Assembly: GCA_031365425.1 (NCBI GenBank)
Contig: JANLYB010000251.1
Location: 1 to 64,000 of the forward strand
Length of the DNA: 64,000 nucleotides
Reading direction: 5' to 3'
Source of the DNA: JANXVY01 sp031365425
GTDB taxonomy: Bacteria; Pseudomonadota; Alphaproteobacteria; Rhizobiales; Hyphomicrobiaceae
Positions within the stretch are counted from its first letter, which is position 1; every line of letters begins with the position of its first letter. The position numbers were made by a program, and so were the translations under genes. This document shows positions 1-8,397 of the stretch, piece after piece. The notes below the pieces were generated by a model. That model saw only the letters and a list, made by a program, of their open reading frames with translations. It was not told the origin of the DNA and searched no databases.

Positions 1-20
1 CACCCTCTTCAATATCCCTC

Positions 21-54
21 AAAAGCCCTCGCCCCAACCGGCGAGGGCTTTTTT
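21..54 (+). terminator. Rho-independent terminator of a gene left of the window
   Basis: A perfect 13-bp inverted repeat (21-33 with 40-52, core GCCCTCGCC/GGCGAGGGC) around a 6-nt loop ends in a T-run on the plus strand and begins with an A-run. It would therefore terminate plus-strand transcription entering from the left and could also work on the minus strand. The gene it serves lies outside the window. Confidence 0.88.
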
Positions 55-554
55 GCGTCCGGCGGCTGCCCTCGCTCCACACGACCCGAACAAAAATCTT
101 CCAAAAGGCACGCGTCCAGGGGGCCGCGACCCTGGCAGGGGTCCGCGACCCTGGCAGGGGTGCCCGAGCCGAAGGGGGACGCCGCGATTGACACCCTCCC
201 AGCACGTCCACAGATCACAAGCCGAATTGCTTCACCGCAATCGCCAGCAAACTCCCGGATTGGCGATCTGGGCGGCACGGGCGGTACTCATACACTGTGT
301 CCATGGCTTCAGCTTCCAGCGCTTGGCGGTGGCGGAGAACTTTGCCCTAGGCTTTCCATCTTCGAGCGCAATTTTAAGCTGCACAATTTCAGGTTCAGTG
401 CTCAAGCATGTCGCTATATCGTAGTCAGCAGCTACAATCAGACCGTTCGATAATTTATCCAATCACCTGAATGTCGACTGGGGATGCGCACACGTCGTGA
501 GCCCGACGCGCGGCCAATACCGGCGAAGTCCTAGTGCAGTGCGTTTTGAAAAAA
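55..554. other. Intergenic stretch without a supported gene
   Basis: About 500 bases lie between the left terminator and tRNA-Val. The left part carries a GC-rich palindromic repeat cluster (114-161). A 76-codon open frame exists on the minus strand (232-462), but it has no recognisable domain, no signal peptide and no family I know. It could be a decayed gene and is not called. Nothing else is seen. Confidence 0.6.
114..161. repeat. Palindromic repeat cluster with two exact 19-bp tandem units
   Basis: Positions 124-142 and 143-161 are identical 19-bp direct repeats. Each contains the palindrome CCCTG-G-CAGGG (130-140 and 149-159). Just left of them, GTCCAGGGGGC (114-124) pairs through CCAGGG (116-121) with CCCTGG (130-135), so the cluster can fold as a hairpin. 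The 11-mer GTCCAGGGGGC recurs on the minus strand inside mazG (16569-16579), and a GTCCAGG...CCTGG palindrome sits beside mazG at 16131-16154. This suggests a small dispersed palindromic repeat family; alternatively the two 19-bp units are tandem operators. Confidence 0.6.
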
Positions 555-629
555 TGGTGGGCGATGTAGGGATTGAACCTACGACCCCACCCGTGTGAAG
601 GGTGTGCTCTACCGCTGAGCTAATCGCCC
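555..629 (-). tRNA. tRNA-Val (anticodon CAC)
   Basis: Read on the minus strand, this folds as a full cloverleaf. The acceptor stem is GGGCGAT/ATCGCCC, the D arm GCTC..GAGC and the anticodon stem CACCC/GGGTG. The loop TTCACAC gives anticodon CAC, which reads the valine codon GTG. The T arm is GTAGG TTCAATC CCTAC. The discriminator A and CCA end are encoded, giving 75 nt. It lies 73 nt downstream of ispDF on the same strand. Confidence 0.96.
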
Positions 630-702
630 GGACCGTACCGGAAGCGCGCTTTATCGAGGGTGGGCGCGGCGAAGTCAAGGCGCAGTTGCGCTCTTGCACG
701 GC

Positions 703-1875
703 TTACTCTGGCAATACGACGCTCGCGACGGCCATGGCGGCGATACCTTCGCGGCGGCCGACAAAGCCCAGCGTCTCTGTGGTGGTCGCTTTGATGCCGA
801 TGTCGCGCGGCGCGCAGCCCAGCGCGCTAGCGATGATCGACTGCATGGCTGGCCGGTGGGGACCGATCTTTGGGGTTTCGGCCAGCACGGTGATATCAGC
901 ATTCAGGATGCGCCCGCCTCGTGCGCGGACACGCCGGGCGGCGTCCTCGAGGAACAGGATCGAGGCTGCGCCTTTCCATCTGGGGTCGCTGGGTGGGAAA
1001 TGCTGCCCGATGTCGCCGTCGCCGATAGTGCCAAGAAGCGCGTCCGTGAGTGCATGCAACACGACATCGGCGTCGGAGTGGCCGTCGAGTTTGTGGGTGT
1101 GAGGAATGCGGACGCCCCCGAGCCAGACATGGTCTCCCGGCGCGAAGGCGTGAACGTCGAAGCCAAGCCCGCTACGGGAATAGCCCGGCGCACTCTTGGT
1201 ACGATTGGCGGCGATGAGGTCTTCGGCGGTCGTGATCTTGGTATTGGCGCTTAATCCCGTTACCAGGAACACCGGCAAGCCGGCCCACTCGGCGAGGGCT
1301 GCGTCGTCGGTGAAGTCTGATCGTCCAGCAGCGGCAGCTTTGCGATGGGCCGAAAGGATCGCGTCGAAATGAAAGCCTTGCGGAGTTTGGGCGCGCCAGA
1401 GACCGGTCCGATCGACGGTTCCGGCAATTGTGCCATCGGGTGCGGCGCGCTTGAGCGTGTCGGCGACCGGGTCGGCGGCGATGGCGGCGGGATGGGTGTC
1501 GAGGGCTGAGAGCACGCGCGTTAGCACATCGCGGGTGACGAACGGGCGGGCAGCGTCGTGGATCAGAACGCGGCCGGGTGAATGGGCAGCAAGCGATTCC
1601 AGGCCAGCCAGGACGGACGCCTGTCTCGTTGCGCCCCCGGTTACGGGAGGGAGGAGTGCCAGCCCCTCGGTTGCGGCGGCGTAAAGTGCAGCATCGTCGG
1701 GGTGAATCACGACCTGAACATAAGACATGCCGGAATTGCGCATGAACGGGTGTAGCGTATGGGCGAGGACCGGGACGCCGCCGATGTGTTCATATTGTTT
1801 GGGCTGGCTGCCGGCACCGGTCGACGCGCGCGAACCCCGGCCTGCGGCAACGATCAAAGCGCATGCGATTGTCAT
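703..1875 (-). CDS. ispDF: Bifunctional IspD/IspF enzyme of the MEP isoprenoid pathway
   Basis: This 390-residue cytosolic fusion covers two non-consecutive steps of the non-mevalonate pathway. The N-terminal half is 2-C-methyl-D-erythritol 4-phosphate cytidylyltransferase, with the nucleotide-binding loop AAGRGSR near residue 11 and DAARPF near 105. The C-terminal half is 2-C-methyl-D-erythritol 2,4-cyclodiphosphate synthase, with the metal-site segment GLGFDVHAF near 235 and HSDADVVLHALTDALLG near 260. The fused form is common in alpha- and epsilonproteobacteria. It is transcribed divergently from dusB, and tRNA-Val follows on the same strand. Start ATG is followed directly by the first beta strand of the Rossmann-type fold. 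Confidence 0.95.
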   Translation of the reverse strand: MTIACALIVAAGRGSRASTGAGSQPKQYEHIGGVPVLAHTLHPFMRNSGMSYVQVVIHPDDAALYAAATEGLALLPPVTGGATRQASVLAGLESLAAHSPGRVLIHDAARPFVTRDVLTRVLSALDTHPAAIAADPVADTLKRAAPDGTIAGTVDRTGLWRAQTPQGFHFDAILSAHRKAAAAGRSDFTDDAALAEWAGLPVFLVTGLSANTKITTAEDLIAANRTKSAPGYSRSGLGFDVHAFAPGDHVWLGGVRIPHTHKLDGHSDADVVLHALTDALLGTIGDGDIGQHFPPSDPRWKGAASILFLEDAARRVRARGGRILNADITVLAETPKIGPHRPAMQSIIASALGCAPRDIGIKATTTETLGFVGRREGIAAMAVASVVLPE

Positions 1876-2057
1876 CTACTCACTCCACCTTGCGCGTACT
1901 CGTCGTACCAACCCTGCTTACGCAAGACCGCTCGTCACAGCAATGCCGCATCCTCACCTTCGCGCTTGCGAAAACCGGCGGCGCGACGTAGAGTGCTCAA
2001 GATACAGGCACGCTTAGAACATGCTCAAAAAAGCATCAAATCATACGCTGGACCGCC

Positions 2058-3056
2058 GTGAACGCCTTGAAAATCGGTGACATTTCGCTTTCCAACCCAG
2101 TCGTTCTGGCCCCGATGTCGGGCGTCAGTGATTTGCCGTTCCGGCAATTAGCCCACCGGCTCGGGGCGGGATTGGTGGTGTCGGAGATGATCGCCAGCGA
2201 AGAATTGGTGCGTCACCGGCCCGATTGCCTGCGCAAAGCAAAGGGTGGTGAGCTTTCGCCGTACGTGATCCAGCTTGCGGGACGCGAAGCGCACTGGATG
2301 GCTGAGGGGGCACGGATTGCTGAGCGGCTCGGAGCCGATGCCATCGACATCAACATGGGGTGCCCCGCCAAGGAAGTGACGGGGAAGCTTTCGGGTTCGG
2401 CCCTTATGCGCGACCTGGATCATGCCACGTCATTGATCGAGGCTGTGGTTGGTGCCGTTCGCGTTCCGGTGACGCTCAAAATGCGCCTAGGTTGGGACGA
2501 AAAATCCCGCAATGCGCCGGAGTTGGCGCGGCGCGCCGAAGCGGCCGGGGTGAAGCTGATCACCGTGCATGGACGAACCCGATGTCAGTTTTACAAAGGC
2601 AAGTCTGACTGGACCGCAGTCTCAGCAGTGAGGGCAGCTGTTTCAGTGCCGGTGCTCGTCAATGGCGACATCAAGTCGATCGAGGATGCGACGGCGGCAC
2701 TGGAAGCCTCAGGTGCAACGGGTGTCATGATCGGGCGTGGGGCTTATGGTGCGCCGTGGTTGCCGGGACGGATTGCAGGCTTTTTGGCGACAGGTATGGA
2801 CGCTGGGCCTCCCCCGCTTGTCGAACAGGCAGACATTGCCTGCGGACATATCGAGGCGATGTTTTCTCACTATGGCCCGGCCCTAGGCCTGAGGAATGCG
2901 CGCAAGCATATCGGCTGGTATTTGGAGAGCAGCGGACGGGACTCGGCTGCAGTGAAGGCTTGGCGCCGGTCACTGTGCACGGACGACGACAATCGCCGCG
3001 TGCTGGCAGGTTTACGGTCGTTTTATGAGCGTGACGACGAAAGGGTCGCTGCATGA
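2058..3056 (+). CDS. dusB: tRNA-dihydrouridine synthase DusB (NifR3)
   Basis: This 332-residue FMN-dependent enzyme reduces uridine to dihydrouridine in the tRNA D-loop. It has the TIM-barrel Dus signature APMSGVSDLPFR near residue 19, the active-site segment INMGCPAKEV around 98-107 (catalytic Cys), and the phosphate-binding GVMIGRGAYGAPW near 220. The start is GTG. It is the first gene of the nitrogen-regulation operon, as in rhizobia, where it was named nifR3. Its stop overlaps the ntrB start by ATGA, so translation is probably coupled. Confidence 0.94.
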   Translation: MNALKIGDISLSNPVVLAPMSGVSDLPFRQLAHRLGAGLVVSEMIASEELVRHRPDCLRKAKGGELSPYVIQLAGREAHWMAEGARIAERLGADAIDINMGCPAKEVTGKLSGSALMRDLDHATSLIEAVVGAVRVPVTLKMRLGWDEKSRNAPELARRAEAAGVKLITVHGRTRCQFYKGKSDWTAVSAVRAAVSVPVLVNGDIKSIEDATAALEASGATGVMIGRGAYGAPWLPGRIAGFLATGMDAGPPPLVEQADIACGHIEAMFSHYGPALGLRNARKHIGWYLESSGRDSAAVKAWRRSLCTDDDNRRVLAGLRSFYERDDERVAA

Positions 3057-4207
3057 CCAAGATACAGCCCGCTCGCCCGGTTCGCCGTCCCGTCGATCAG
3101 GAAACGCTGCTGGCAGCGTTGCCTCATCCCATCCTGGTGATCGGTGATGAAAATCGGGTGACCTATGCCAACGCCGCGGCCGAAGTTTTTCTGTCGACGA
3201 GTCTCGCGATGTTGAAACGCGAGACGTTTGACTCTGTCGTGGCCTTCGGGTGTCCACTCATTGCGCTTATTGAACAAGTGCGGCGTAGCGGTCAGACTGT
3301 CAACGAATACGCGATCGAAATGGTGACGCAGAAATTCACATCTTCCAAGCTCATCGATGTGCATGCGGGGCCGCTGCCGGAGCATCCCGGCAACGTTATC
3401 TTGATGCTGCAACAGCGCACCATGGCGCAGATGATCGAACGGCAACTGACCCACCGCGCGGCTGCGCGGACCGTGTCGGGCATGGCGGCCGTCTTGGCGC
3501 ACGAGATCAAGAACCCGTTGTCGGGAATTCGTGGCGCGGCACAATTGCTTGAGCCGGGCCTGTCGGATGAGGATCGGGCGCTGACTCAGTTGATCTGCTC
3601 GGAAACCGAGCGAATTCGCAAGCTCGTCGATCGGATGGAGGTGTTTGGCGACGAACGGCCTCTGGCAACCGAGCCGGTGAACATCCACGACGTGCTCGAT
3701 CATGTGCGGCGCTTATCAGAAACAGGTTTTGCGCGGGGCATCCGCTTTGTGGAGGATTACGACCCCTCGCTCCCGGCTTTGCCGGCCAATCGCGACAAAC
3801 TCGTGCAGGCTTTTCTCAATCTGGTGAAGAATGCCGCCGAAGCGATTGGCGACAACGCCAACGACCAGGGGCGGATCGTCATTACGACGGCCTTCAGGCC
3901 AGGAGTGCGATTGGCGATACCAGGCTCGGACGCACGCATCTCGCTGCCGCTAATGATTTCGATTGAGGACAACGGGCAGGGCGTTCCTGAACATCTCAAA
4001 CCGCACCTTTTTGATCCGTTCGTGACCACTAAGCGCAACGGGACAGGCTTGGGATTGGCGCTGGTTGCCAAGATCATCGGCGATCATGGCGGCGTGATCG
4101 AGTGTGACAGCGAACCCAAACGAACCGTGTTCCGCGTTTTGTTGCCGTTGACGACTAAGACCAAAGCGGGGGCGCCGTTGGTGCCTCCTTCTTCCAGCAA
4201 AGTTTAA
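3053..4207 (+). CDS. ntrB: Nitrogen sensor histidine kinase NtrB
   Basis: This cytosolic kinase/phosphatase of 384 residues controls NtrC in response to nitrogen status, through PII in the known family. It has an N-terminal PAS domain (about 15-120). The H-box HEIKNPLSGIRGAAQLLE carries the phospho-acceptor His150. The ATPase domain has the N-box LVKNAAEAI near 260 and the G-box FVTTKRNGTGLGLALV near 325. No membrane segment is visible, as expected for NtrB. The ATGA overlap with dusB and the 21-nt gap to ntrC indicate one transcript. Confidence 0.95.
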   Translation: MTKIQPARPVRRPVDQETLLAALPHPILVIGDENRVTYANAAAEVFLSTSLAMLKRETFDSVVAFGCPLIALIEQVRRSGQTVNEYAIEMVTQKFTSSKLIDVHAGPLPEHPGNVILMLQQRTMAQMIERQLTHRAAARTVSGMAAVLAHEIKNPLSGIRGAAQLLEPGLSDEDRALTQLICSETERIRKLVDRMEVFGDERPLATEPVNIHDVLDHVRRLSETGFARGIRFVEDYDPSLPALPANRDKLVQAFLNLVKNAAEAIGDNANDQGRIVITTAFRPGVRLAIPGSDARISLPLMISIEDNGQGVPEHLKPHLFDPFVTTKRNGTGLGLALVAKIIGDHGGVIECDSEPKRTVFRVLLPLTTKTKAGAPLVPPSSSKV

Positions 4208-4228
4208 GATCGAACCGGCGAGGACACT

Positions 4229-5674
4229 ATGGCGCGAGGAACGATCCTGATCGCAGATGATGACACCGCCATCAGGACGGTGTTGAACCAGGCTTTGGCG
4301 CGGGCGGGTTATGCGCCCCGGGCGACCGGAAATGCGGCCACGCTGTGGCGCTGGATCCAGCAGGGCGAGGGCGACGTCGTGATTACCGACGTCATCATGC
4401 CCGATGAGAACGCATTCGATCTCATTCCGCGGATCAAGAAGGCGCGTCCCGACTTGCCGATCATTGTCATGAGCGCACAAAACACGCTGATGACGGCGCT
4501 GACGGCCGCCGAAAAAGGCGCCTACGAATATCTGCCCAAGCCCTTCGATCTGTCGGAAATCGTGGCCGTCGTAGGACGGGCGCTTTCGCAGCCTGGCACG
4601 AAGCCGGCGCGTGCACCCGATCACCACGATAGCGAAGAGTTGCCGCTGATCGGGCGGTCGCCAGCGATGCAGGAAATCTATCGCGTGCTGGCCCGTCTGA
4701 CGCAGACGGATCTCACGGTCATGATCAATGGAGAGAGCGGTACGGGCAAGGAACTCGTTGCCCGCGTGCTGCACGATCACGGCAAGCGCAGGACCGGGCC
4801 GTTCGTTGCCATCAATATGGCGGCGATCCCACGCGAGCTGATCGAGAGCGAGTTGTTCGGTCATGAGAAGGGCGCCTTTACCGGCGCGCAGAACCGGACC
4901 CAGGGCCGCTTTGAGCAGGCTGAGGGCGGTACGCTATTCCTAGACGAAATCGGCGACATGCCGCTTGAAGCGCAGACACGTCTTCTGCGTGTCCTCCAGC
5001 AGGGCGAGTACACGACTGTGGGCGGCCGCACGCCGATTAAGACCAATGTGCGCATTATTGCTGCGACCCATCGCGATCTCAAAAACCAGATCCAACTCGG
5101 CGCGTTCCGCGAGGACCTGTTCTATCGTTTGAACGTCGTCCCGCTGCGGTTGCCGCCGCTGCGTGAACGAATTGACGACGTCGGCGATTTGGTCCGCCAC
5201 TTCCTGCGTCAGGCCGCCCGCGAGGGGCTCGGGCAGAAAACGATTGAGACGGCGGCCATCGAGCGGATGAAATCGTACGCGTGGCCCGGAAATGTCCGCG
5301 AACTTGAGAATTTTGTCCGCCGGCTGGCCGCGCTCAACACTCAGGATACGCTGACAGTTCAAATGGTCGACAATGATCTGGCGGATGCGGGGCCCGCGTC
5401 TCCTGCAGATTCTGGAAGCTCGCCGAAGGATCTCTCCGAACAAGTCGAACGGTATCTAGCAACTTATTTTGGCACCTTCGGTCGCGATCTACCGCCCGCT
5501 GGCCTCTATGACCGCATCATCCGCCAGGTCGAACAGCCCCTGCTTTCCGCTGCCTTGGCCGCGACGCGAGGCAATCAGATCAGGGCTGCCGAACTGCTGG
5601 GCCTCAACCGCAACACGCTGCGATCCCGAATTAAGGCGTTGGATATTCGTGTTTTCAGAACGCCTCTTTCCTAA
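4229..5674 (+). CDS. ntrC: Nitrogen regulation response regulator NtrC (sigma-54 activator)
   Basis: This 481-residue activator of sigma-54 promoters is the partner of NtrB. It has a receiver domain (1-120) with acidic pair ADDD near the start and acceptor Asp in VITDVIMPD near residue 54. The AAA+ domain (about 145-375) has Walker A GESGTGKE, the sigma-54 contact loop GAFTGA and Walker B GTLFLDEIGDM. The C-terminal Fis-type helix-turn-helix is RAAELLGLNRNTLRSRIKAL. Length and order are normal. It follows ntrB by 21 nt and is followed by a 248-nt gap before ntrY that may hold a second control point. Confidence 0.96.
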   Translation: MARGTILIADDDTAIRTVLNQALARAGYAPRATGNAATLWRWIQQGEGDVVITDVIMPDENAFDLIPRIKKARPDLPIIVMSAQNTLMTALTAAEKGAYEYLPKPFDLSEIVAVVGRALSQPGTKPARAPDHHDSEELPLIGRSPAMQEIYRVLARLTQTDLTVMINGESGTGKELVARVLHDHGKRRTGPFVAINMAAIPRELIESELFGHEKGAFTGAQNRTQGRFEQAEGGTLFLDEIGDMPLEAQTRLLRVLQQGEYTTVGGRTPIKTNVRIIAATHRDLKNQIQLGAFREDLFYRLNVVPLRLPPLRERIDDVGDLVRHFLRQAAREGLGQKTIETAAIERMKSYAWPGNVRELENFVRRLAALNTQDTLTVQMVDNDLADAGPASPADSGSSPKDLSEQVERYLATYFGTFGRDLPPAGLYDRIIRQVEQPLLSAALAATRGNQIRAAELLGLNRNTLRSRIKALDIRVFRTPLS

Positions 5675-5834
5675 GGTCTCGCATGCGTTGGCTAGGCTTA
5701 AAGCCTTGCTGCTAAGTCATATTTGTCTGTTTATTGCGGGTCTGTATCTGTTTCATTATTTACCAACTGCCCACTTGCGGTAGTCGCGGAAATGTCACAG
5801 TTTCTTGTTTCATAGTGATCACGTTGCGTCAGTC

Positions 5835-5894
5835 TGGCGCGGCGGACACACAGGACCATTCGCCAGCGGTTTGCAGTCCGCGCGCCAATGGTCC
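5835..5894 (+). promoter_or_regulatory. Structured leader upstream of ntrY with two crossing helices
   Basis: Segment 5835-5847 (TGGCGCGGCGGAC) pairs with 5876-5887 (GTCCGCGCGCCA), forming 12 bp with one bulged G. Segment 5853-5860 (GGACCATT) pairs perfectly with 5887-5894 (AATGGTCC). The helices cross, so they are either alternatives or a pseudoknot. The second ends 28 nt before the ntrY ATG. No U-run follows, so it is not a simple terminator. The pairing is seen directly; any regulatory role is inference. Confidence 0.4.
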
Positions 5895-5922
5895 CCGAGT
5901 AAATTGAAACGAGACCAGATCG

Positions 5923-8397
5923 ATGACCGCCAAGTTCCCTGGCGCGAGTGCCGGTAATTCCGTCGGAGGCAGCGCAACGCCACTGCTGGATCCGAGCGAC
6001 CGCGCGTTCTGGGTCGGGCTAGTGATCGTTGTCCTATCTCTGATCTCGGCGACAGCCACGTACGCCATTCTGACGGGATTGACCCCGATCGCGCCGCGCG
6101 GCGACGTCGTCATCGCAACGTTGTTCGTCAACGTCGTGCTCATCATCGCAATGATCGGCACAATCGCCTGGCAGGCCAATGGGCTGGTGCAGGCTTGGCA
6201 TGCGAAGGTCCCGGGAGCGCGGCTCCACGTTCGCATCGTCGGTCTATTCAGCGTAATTGCAGCCCTGCCAGCGATCCTCCTGGCGCTGGCGGCCACGACG
6301 ACGTTTTCACGGTCGCTCGACGGATGGTTTTCGACCAAGACGCGGGAAATCATCAATACGTCTGGGGAAGTTGCGCGGGCTTACCTCGACGTTCACGGGC
6401 AGCTGATCAACACCGATATCCTCAATATGGCCCGCGACATTGGCGCAGCTGTCGAAGGAGGTACGATTGCCCCGGATGCGCTGAAAAACCTGCTGCTGGC
6501 CCAGGTGTCGCTGCGCGGGTTGCTGGTTGGCTACGTGATTGACGGCGACGGGAAGCCGGTTGCGTCAGCGTTCGAAGACGAGAAACTCCCCTATCTCAAA
6601 CCGCCGATGGATGCGATCTACAAGGCGGACCAGGGCCAAGTCCCACTGCTCGACAGCAGTTCAACCGCTCGGGTGTATGCGGTTGCCAAGCTCAATCAGT
6701 GGCCGGGTAAGTATTTATATGTCGCTCGTGCCGTGAGCCCGGCGGTGGTTGGCCAGATCCGGCGCACCGAGCAGAACGCCGATGAGTACTACCGGCTCCG
6801 GCAGGTGGGCAAAAACCTCAAGATCGCCCACGGTTTGATGTACTTCATGATTTCGATCACTGCGCTCCTTGCGGCTATCTGGGCGGGGTTGTGGTTTGCC
6901 GCGCGCTTCGTGGCGCCCATCCGGCGTCTGATCGAGGCAGCCCAGGAGGTGTCTAAAGGCAACCTTGCCATAGCGCTCCCAGAAAAGCGCGGCGAGGGCG
7001 ACTTGCGCCGTCTTTCGATGACGTTCAACAAGATGACCGTCGATTTAAAGAGCCAGCACGATACGCTGGTCGCTGTGAATGAACAGTTGAACGAACGCCG
7101 TAGCTTCATGGAAGCGGTGCTGTCCGGGGTGTCGGCAGGTGTCATCGGGCTCGACAGTGATGGAATCGTAACGCTCGTCTCCCGCTCTGCAGAAAAGTTG
7201 CTCGGCAAGCCGGCTGCGGACCTTGTTGGGAAGAAGCTCTCATCGGAAGTTGCTGAATTCGAAGCGCTGCTTGAGGGCAGCGGCGACAAAGGCCTCAAGC
7301 AGAAATCGCAGGATCAGATCGCCGTCATGATCGGGGCGAATGAACGGACATTTGCGGTTCAGGTGACGCGTGAGAAGTCAGTCAAGGGCGATGTGGGCTC
7401 TGTTGTAACGTTTGACGATGTAACGGATCTGGTGGTGGCTCAGCGCACGAGCGCCTGGGCGGATGTGGCACGCCGGATTGCGCACGAAATCAAGAACCCG
7501 CTAACGCCAATCCAGCTCTCAGCGGAGCGCATCAAACGCAAGTACGGCAGCCAGATCACGACGGACAAGGACATATTCGACAAACTGACCGATACGATTT
7601 CGCGGCAGGTCGGCGACATCAAGAACATGGTCGATGAGTTTGCGTCGTTCGCCCGCATGCCGCAGCCGCAGATGGAGGCGGGTGACCTGCGCGAGGCCAT
7701 CCATGAACCCGTGGTACTGTTCCGCGAGAGCCACCCTGCCATCAAGTTCGATCTGGATATGCCGAGCGTCGCGGTGCCCGGTCTTGCGGACCGCCGCCTG
7801 CTTGGACAGGCCGTGACCAACCTCGTCAAAAACGCATCCGAAGCCATTGATGCGTTAGCCAACAGCTCTGAGAAGCCGGAAAGCTACCATGGCCGGATCG
7901 AGGTGCGGCTGACACGGGGCTACGACCGCGCAGTTATCGAAGTTGTCGACAACGGCGTCGGCTTACCCAAGCAGAACCGCGCGAAATTGCTTGAACCGTA
8001 TGTCACGACGCGGGCCAAGGGCACGGGGCTTGGCCTCGCGATCGTCCAGAAGATCGTAGAACAACATCGCGGAACGCTGACGCTTGAGGATGCGCCGCGG
8101 GCACCCGACCGTCTGAGGGGAGCATTGATGCGGATGACTTTGCCCATGCCGCCAATGGAAGAGTATAGGCCTGCGCCGCCACCGCCAGAGCCCGAACCGG
8201 TCGAGCAAATGCAGCACGAATCTTCACTTCAGCACGCGAAACCTGACGAGCAGCAATATAGCGGCGCTGAGCCGTTCCAAAAACCAACATCATCACTTAA
8301 CACCCCATCCGTATCGCCGACGCTGTTGAAAAACAGTGATCGCGTGATGCCGCGCCCAGCCGGAAAACCGGCGGGTCGAATCCAAGGAGCACGCTAA
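5923..8397 (+). CDS. ntrY: Membrane sensor histidine kinase NtrY
   Basis: This 824-residue inner-membrane kinase phosphorylates NtrX and links nitrogen and redox status in related bacteria. Two N-terminal membrane segments and a third near residue 90-115 precede a periplasmic part, and another segment lies near 305-330. HAMP follows (about 330-385), then PAS (about 395-505), the H-box RRIAHEIKNPLTPIQLSAER with His521, and an ATPase domain with VDNGVGLP and TRAKGTGLGLAIV. An unusual proline- and glutamine-rich tail of about 80 residues follows the catalytic domain. The stop TAA and the ntrX ATG share one base, indicating coupling. Confidence 0.94.
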   Translation: MTAKFPGASAGNSVGGSATPLLDPSDRAFWVGLVIVVLSLISATATYAILTGLTPIAPRGDVVIATLFVNVVLIIAMIGTIAWQANGLVQAWHAKVPGARLHVRIVGLFSVIAALPAILLALAATTTFSRSLDGWFSTKTREIINTSGEVARAYLDVHGQLINTDILNMARDIGAAVEGGTIAPDALKNLLLAQVSLRGLLVGYVIDGDGKPVASAFEDEKLPYLKPPMDAIYKADQGQVPLLDSSSTARVYAVAKLNQWPGKYLYVARAVSPAVVGQIRRTEQNADEYYRLRQVGKNLKIAHGLMYFMISITALLAAIWAGLWFAARFVAPIRRLIEAAQEVSKGNLAIALPEKRGEGDLRRLSMTFNKMTVDLKSQHDTLVAVNEQLNERRSFMEAVLSGVSAGVIGLDSDGIVTLVSRSAEKLLGKPAADLVGKKLSSEVAEFEALLEGSGDKGLKQKSQDQIAVMIGANERTFAVQVTREKSVKGDVGSVVTFDDVTDLVVAQRTSAWADVARRIAHEIKNPLTPIQLSAERIKRKYGSQITTDKDIFDKLTDTISRQVGDIKNMVDEFASFARMPQPQMEAGDLREAIHEPVVLFRESHPAIKFDLDMPSVAVPGLADRRLLGQAVTNLVKNASEAIDALANSSEKPESYHGRIEVRLTRGYDRAVIEVVDNGVGLPKQNRAKLLEPYVTTRAKGTGLGLAIVQKIVEQHRGTLTLEDAPRAPDRLRGALMRMTLPMPPMEEYRPAPPPPEPEPVEQMQHESSLQHAKPDEQQYSGAEPFQKPTSSLNTPSVSPTLLKNSDRVMPRPAGKPAGRIQGAR

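Noticed and set aside
232..462. 76-codon open frame on the minus strand near the left edge
   Set aside because: No domain, no ribosome-binding site evidence and no recognisable family; could be a gene remnant but cannot be supported.
7467..7482. TGGCACG...TTGC sequence resembling a sigma-54 promoter inside ntrY
   Set aside because: The GG-GC spacing is 11 instead of 10 and it lies within coding sequence.
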